Assembly: GCA_905233545.1 (NCBI GenBank)
Contig: CAJOEV010000013.1
Coordinates: 1 to 39,384, forward strand
Length of the DNA stretch: 39,384 bases
Direction of reading: 5' to 3'
Source of the DNA: an uncultured Eubacterium sp.
GTDB lineage: Bacteria > Bacillota > Clostridia > Oscillospirales > Acutalibacteraceae
The position numbers were made by a program, and so were the translations under genes. The notes beneath the pieces were generated by a model. The model saw nothing but the letters and a program-made list of their open reading frames with translations, did no database searches and was not told where the DNA came from. Positions 36,368 to 39,384 of the stretch are shown piece by piece (within the stretch, counting starts at the first letter, position 1; every line of letters begins with the position of its first letter).

Positions 36368-37873
36368 ATGACCATAAAAAAGCGGACTAATAAAAAAACA
36401 AACAAAAAAGAGTATAAATGCCGTTATTCCTTCAAAACCTCTGACGGTGTTCTTCACGATACCGAAACAGGTTGGTTCCCTTCTGAAAAGGAAGCCAAAG
36501 AAGCGGCTAAAAGGCTGAAAGAGGAAAAGGAAAAGGCTGAAACAAATAATACTCATAATCGAGAACGATTAGTCAAAAATGTATTTTCGGAATTTGTTGA
36601 CTATCTCTATCAAAAGGACAAAGAGACCGATGCAACGACTTATTACAATTATTATTCGTGGTCTCACGCAATTCTGAACAAACATATTCCGAAAGACATT
36701 GAAAAACTGAAAATTAAGGAATTAACGCCGTCGGCATATTATAATTGGTTAAATACAATTAATAAAAAATCATCAGTAGGCGGGAAATATATTAGGTGTA
36801 TTCGAGATGCATTATACAAATTCAATGGATATTTACAGGATGAAAACTATTACCTTAATTTAAGTGAATATTTATCATATTCAGCAGCGTTAAAAGAAGT
36901 CCCTCTGAAAAGCATTAGCGTAAACAATAAGGAAGATGCAGGCTTACGTCATTGGTACAATGTCAACCAACTCCACGCCTTAGTAAGTTATTATCGTGAA
37001 AATTTAGGCGAATTTAATAGTTTTTATTGGTACACGTTTTTCTATGTCCTCTTTTTCTCAGGAATGAGAGTGGAAGAAATCGTTGCGCTTCAATGGAACG
37101 ATATTGATTTTAATTTAGGTACGCTAACGATCGACGACAGTATCGCACGCGTCGAAACAAAGGAACGCGTTAAAAAGCGCTTAAATGAAAACGTAAAGAA
37201 AACCAAAAACAAGGACAGCGTAAGAACCATTCCGATTTTGGATTTTTATTATGAACTTTTGAAGGATTATAGCGAAAGTTATCAATATCAATTCAACTTG
37301 AAAAAAACGGAAATGTCTGATTGTTTTGTTTTTCCGAATCTAACGCATAACAACCCGAATGAGTATCAACTGCACGATAACATTGCAAACGCTTTACAAA
37401 AAGCGGCGAAGGCAAAGAAATTACCAAAAACCGATGCTCAGATGTTCCGTCATTCCTGTGCTTATTTTCTGATAGTCGAACCGCCAAAGGGTTTGGGCTA
37501 TGATATATCAAAAGTATATGATTATTTCGGTCATCAGAATGAAAGCATGATAAGAACCGTTTACGGTCGTTTTTCAAAAGAGCAAAAAACCGACAAATTG
37601 TTAACCACTTTTTCGGATATAGCAACAACCTATATTAAACCCGATACGGTGAAACAAAAAGAAGCGGAAATAGCAAGGCTTATTGAACGAATAACGGGCG
37701 ATAACAAAGAACTAAATAAAGCAAGAAAAGAACGTATTTTCGGACAGATTGATTATGTTTCAAAAAAGACAAACAAAACCGTTTATTATTATCGGAAAAG
37801 CGATAAAGATATTATAAAGGAATACAAGGCGAACAATCCGAATTGCAGATTACAATTTGTACAGGAAACCTAA
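36368..37873 (+). CDS. tyrosine recombinase/integrase of a mobile element
   Basis: A 501-residue integrase that would insert and excise the element by site-specific recombination. Residues 1-60 resemble the arm-type DNA-binding domain (KKRTNKKTNKKEYKCRYSF...WFPSEKEAKEAAKRL). Residues about 68-165 are the core-binding domain. The catalytic domain (about 195-415) shows Arg234 in FFSGMRVEEIVALQW, Arg361-His362 in QMFRHSC, His389 in FGHQNE and the nucleophile Tyr399 in IRTVYGRF. The first His of the usual HxxR box is Gln358 here. About 75 residues follow past the active site, ending in a basic Tyr-rich segment. The ATG at 36368 has AGGAG 9 nt upstream; the TTG at 36332 is rejected. It reads inward, as is normal at an element end. 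Confidence 0.93.
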   Translation: MTIKKRTNKKTNKKEYKCRYSFKTSDGVLHDTETGWFPSEKEAKEAAKRLKEEKEKAETNNTHNRERLVKNVFSEFVDYLYQKDKETDATTYYNYYSWSHAILNKHIPKDIEKLKIKELTPSAYYNWLNTINKKSSVGGKYIRCIRDALYKFNGYLQDENYYLNLSEYLSYSAALKEVPLKSISVNNKEDAGLRHWYNVNQLHALVSYYRENLGEFNSFYWYTFFYVLFFSGMRVEEIVALQWNDIDFNLGTLTIDDSIARVETKERVKKRLNENVKKTKNKDSVRTIPILDFYYELLKDYSESYQYQFNLKKTEMSDCFVFPNLTHNNPNEYQLHDNIANALQKAAKAKKLPKTDAQMFRHSCAYFLIVEPPKGLGYDISKVYDYFGHQNESMIRTVYGRFSKEQKTDKLLTTFSDIATTYIKPDTVKQKEAEIARLIERITGDNKELNKARKERIFGQIDYVSKKTNKTVYYYRKSDKDIIKEYKANNPNCRLQFVQET

Positions 37874-37884
37874 AAAATGAATCA

Positions 37885-38007
37885 TTGATATTTATATCCG
37901 TATGTGGTAAAATGAAAGAGCCAAATAATTTATAAATTAATAGTCATAAAAGGCAGAGTGGCATTTTGTCAAAAATGCTCACTCCAATAACTCTGTTTTT
38001 TTATGAC
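37885..38007 (+). ncRNA. candidate structured small RNA or attenuator after the integrase gene
   Basis: A promoter (-35 TTGATA 37885-37890, 17-bp spacer, -10 TAAAAT 37908-37913) precedes nested inverted repeats: GTCATAAAA (37943-37951) / TTTTATGAC (37999-38007), CAGAGT (37954-37959) / ACTCTG (37990-37995), and an inner GAGTG-GCATTTT hairpin (about 37956-37984). A run of seven T follows the second arm (37996-38002). This would give an RNA of about 85 nt ending in a terminator. No convincing reading frame is present. Confidence 0.5.
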
Positions 38008-38049
38008 GGTTATAAATTGTTTGGCGACAATCGGAGCGAGCGTTTTATT

Positions 38050-38078
38050 GCGTGGCGCTTCGGTGTCACGCATTTTTT
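38050..38078 (+). terminator. second terminator before the 240-residue protein gene
   Basis: GCGTGGCG (38050-38057) pairs with the 3' arm ending GTCACGC (about 38063-38071) around a TTCG-type loop and is followed by TTTTTT (38073-38078). It ends about 5 nt before the AAAGGAGG ribosome site of the next gene, so it could also act as an attenuator. Confidence 0.7.
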
Positions 38079-38095
38079 ATAAAGGAGGATAACAT

Positions 38096-38818
38096 ATGAA
38101 TAACGACTTTGAAAAAATGGTTAAACAATCTAACGATGCCACTCTTTTGGATATGTATTCGAACGAGGCTTATTATACAGAAGAACGTCGCGAAATCTTA
38201 CAAAATGAACTAAAAATAAGAGGATTATCAACTATTACTATTTTTGAAATATCAAAAAAATATGACTTGGATTATGGTGATTTTTTAGATTTTCTTACAG
38301 ATAATAACCTTGAAATAGAAAAGGGAAATGCACCATTTGAACGTTCTATAAAAACAGAAAATATTAAAAAATATGTTAGTATGTATACAGGAGAACCAAT
38401 TGAAAACATCAAGCCGGTTTCTGTAAACAAAAAAGAAAAGAAAAAAGGAGACACTGATTCTAAGGATTGCATCACAAATAGCAGTGTTCTACCAGAAAAC
38501 AATCATAAACAATCTACAATAGTTACAAATTCTGTAAGTGCAAAAGATATCGATATTGTGTTGAGTATTGCGTCAATTAGACGAATGGGGCTAATATCAA
38601 TTATTTGTGCAATACTCAATCCAATTATTACTTTAATCTGTGGTTCAATCGGAAAAAGAAGAGGATACGAATTACACAGTGTTCCAAGCGAATTGAAGGC
38701 ATCATTGAATGAAGCCATTGGTTATAATCAGAAAGGAATAACATTATCCATAGTATTTTTAGTAATTGATATTATCGCCGCTATTATTGCTACAGTATAC
38801 TTTGGTGGGTATTATTAA
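38096..38818 (+). CDS. mobile-element membrane protein of unknown function
   Basis: I do not recognise this 240-residue protein. The N-terminal 100 residues are polar and helical (MLKQSNDATLL-like opening, EERREILQNELKIRGL, then FEISKKYDLDYGDFLDFLTDNN), which may be a small interaction or DNA-binding-like fold. A Lys/Asp/Ser-rich linker follows (about 105-150). The C-terminus has two membrane segments with a short loop (LISIICAILNPIITLICGSIGKRRG and ISLSIVFLVIDIIAAIIATVYF type), resembling DUF4190-like tails. AGGAGG lies about 8 nt before the ATG. Low G+C and position after the integrase mark it as element cargo. It is real by ribosome site and length; its role is unknown. Confidence 0.65.
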   Translation: MNNDFEKMVKQSNDATLLDMYSNEAYYTEERREILQNELKIRGLSTITIFEISKKYDLDYGDFLDFLTDNNLEIEKGNAPFERSIKTENIKKYVSMYTGEPIENIKPVSVNKKEKKKGDTDSKDCITNSSVLPENNHKQSTIVTNSVSAKDIDIVLSIASIRRMGLISIICAILNPIITLICGSIGKRRGYELHSVPSELKASLNEAIGYNQKGITLSIVFLVIDIIAAIIATVYFGGYY

Positions 38819-38867
38819 ATTTCATTTGTTTTAAGACTGCTCATTCTATTATTGAGGAGTGGTATAT

Positions 38868-39032
38868 ATGAATGATTTTGTTAACCCAATGGAGTTTGAT
38901 AACATTGATGATTTTATCAAAGCCATTGAGAATAAATACAACACCAAAAAACGCAACGCGTTTGATGACGAGAGTCAGACAGTCACCCCTGACGGTCGCA
39001 ACCAACACCACAACACTTTTGATGACCGATAA
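38868..39032 (+). CDS. small acidic protein of 54 residues, mobile-element gene
   Basis: A short reading frame with a strong ribosome site (GAGGAG 8 nt before the ATG) and a terminator directly after the stop. The product begins MNDFVNPMEFDNIDDFIKAIENKYN and ends with two similar pieces, NAFDDE and NTFDDR, separated by a polar Gln/Asn/His stretch. It is acidic at the start and carries no membrane segment or Cys. Its position 49 bp after the 240-residue gene suggests one transcript. Small phage-like regulators often look like this, but no family is recognised. Confidence 0.65.
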   Translation: MNDFVNPMEFDNIDDFIKAIENKYNTKKRNAFDDESQTVTPDGRNQHHNTFDDR

Positions 39033-39057
39033 CAGCACCTCCCCCGGTGCTGTTTTT
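39032..39057 (+). terminator. intrinsic terminator after the 54-residue gene
   Basis: A perfect 8-bp stem, ACAGCACC (39032-39039) with GGTGCTGT (39046-39053), has a 6-nt loop and five T residues (39053-39057). It overlaps the stop codon by one base and separates the gene from the structured region that follows. Confidence 0.88.
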
Positions 39058-39084
39058 GTATATACCAAATTTTCCCAAAATTGA

Positions 39085-39384
39085 AAGGGCTTCCGACATA
39101 CTAAACTTACACAGGTAAAAGGTAGTTTTATCGGTTGCCCTTAACCGAAAAGGGAAACCGCTTTGAGAGGCTTGCCAAAGTTTATGAATATCAAAGCGGC
39201 ACTTTAAGCGAAACAAGTATAAACTTTTGAGTATAGCCAAGCTCACGCATAGAATTGGCTCGGCATGGCGGCAGCAGCCTATTGTCAAAGTGTCGAAAGG
39301 GGTTGAGTCGAGCCGCAAGACCTCTGCCTAAGTTGATTATATCAATATGGTTAAAAGTAGGGCTCGGGGGCGCACCTGTTTAGA
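39085..39384 (+). ncRNA. candidate large structured RNA, cut by the window end
   Basis: This stretch has no plus-strand gene but a dense set of helices. These include CGGTT (39132-39136) / AACCG (39156-39160) enclosing CCCTT (39138-39142) / AAGGG (39150-39154); a perfect 9-bp stem CCGCTTTGA (39158-39166) / TCAAAGCGG (39191-39199) that shares three bases with the first; AGCCAA (39235-39240) / TTGGCT (39255-39260); AGGGGTT (39298-39304) / GACCTCT (39319-39325, two wobbles); and TTGAT (39333-39337) / ATCAA (39341-39345). GNRA-type loops GCGAAA, CGAAAG and CGCAAG fit the plus strand. G+C is higher than in the flanks. Large ornate RNAs (GOLLD/ROOL type) or a guide-type RNA such as HEARO/omega RNA are possible; the class is not recognised. 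No clear promoter is visible. Confidence 0.5.

Noticed and set aside
39132-39154. H-type pseudoknot CGGTT/AACCG (39143) with CCCTT/AAGGG
   Set aside because: The connecting loops would be 1 and 2 nt, too short for 5-bp stems. The nested hairpin using AACCG at 39156-39160 explains the same bases better.
38983-39318. Minus-strand open frame of 111 codons across the right-end structured region
   Set aside because: It has no ribosome site, runs antisense through the end of the 54-residue gene and its terminator, and its residue pattern is unlike a protein. It is a by-product of low stop frequency in GC-richer structured DNA.
39340-39384. Group II intron start, because the minus strand near the end reads GGTGCGCCC
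   Set aside because: The sequence after it does not match known intron domain I features, and no domain V or reverse transcriptase is visible. The other helices fit the plus strand better.
1-39384. CRISPR arrays, rRNA genes and tRNA genes
   Set aside because: No regularly spaced direct repeats of CRISPR length, no rRNA motifs and no cloverleaf with T-loop motif were recognised in reading both strands. Automated scans were not possible here.

Overview
The window looks like a chromosomal segment of a low-GC Firmicute, most likely a gut or rumen Clostridia of the Ruminococcaceae/Oscillospirales type. Supporting signs are strong AGGAGG-type ribosome sites, AT-rich intergenic DNA, the order rimP-nusA-ylxR-ylxQ-infB-rbfA-nrnA-truB-ribF, a dockerin-like tail, a DUF6273-like surface protein, and cadherin-like and FN3 domains. 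No rRNA or tRNA gene was found, so the species stays open.

Left part (1-9.3 kb, minus strand): trmB; a RelB/RelE-type toxin-antitoxin pair with its own promoter and palindrome; a small membrane protein; a PspC-SPFH-NfeD membrane cluster; a divergent GNAT-like protein, a MATE exporter and rsmA; and an OmpR-type two-component system. The histidine kinase and rsmA lack a Shine-Dalgarno site and have promoters so close to the ATG that their mRNAs may be leaderless.

Centre-left (9.4-18.9 kb): a secreted dockerin-like protein (plus); a secreted propeller-like protein (minus); the division module ftsE-ftsX-M23 coiled-coil hydrolase (minus); and a minus-strand run rpe, DUF4015-type membrane protein, cadherin-like membrane protein, mgtE. 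In FtsEX systems the ABC complex switches the paired peptidoglycan hydrolase on, and this operon encodes both halves.

Centre-right (19.2-28.7 kb, plus strand): the transcription/translation operon rimP to ribF, followed by a HAD phosphatase and a membrane acyltransferase in tightly overlapping order. It starts with a near-consensus promoter, and about 20 nt after the expected start there is a strong terminator-like hairpin in the leader. A small inverted-repeat element lies between infB and rbfA, and half of a related element lies upstream of mgtE.

Right part (28.8-36.1 kb): a 957-residue secreted protein joining a DUF6273-like domain, a cysteine-protease-like domain and Ig-like/FN3 repeats; a PHP metallohydrolase; a secreted FN3-NodB deacetylase divergent from a TetR regulator with two palindromes between them; and a zinc-ribbon membrane protein.

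Right end (about 36.2-39.4 kb): the left end of an integrated mobile element. It has a tyrosine recombinase, direct and inverted repeats that could be recombinase sites, two promoter-hairpin-terminator units that may be small RNAs or attenuators, a 240-residue membrane protein, a 54-residue small gene, and about 300 nt of gene-free DNA densely packed with helices and GNRA-type loops. This last stretch runs off the window. It is the best candidate for an undescribed system: a large structured RNA carried by a mobile element.
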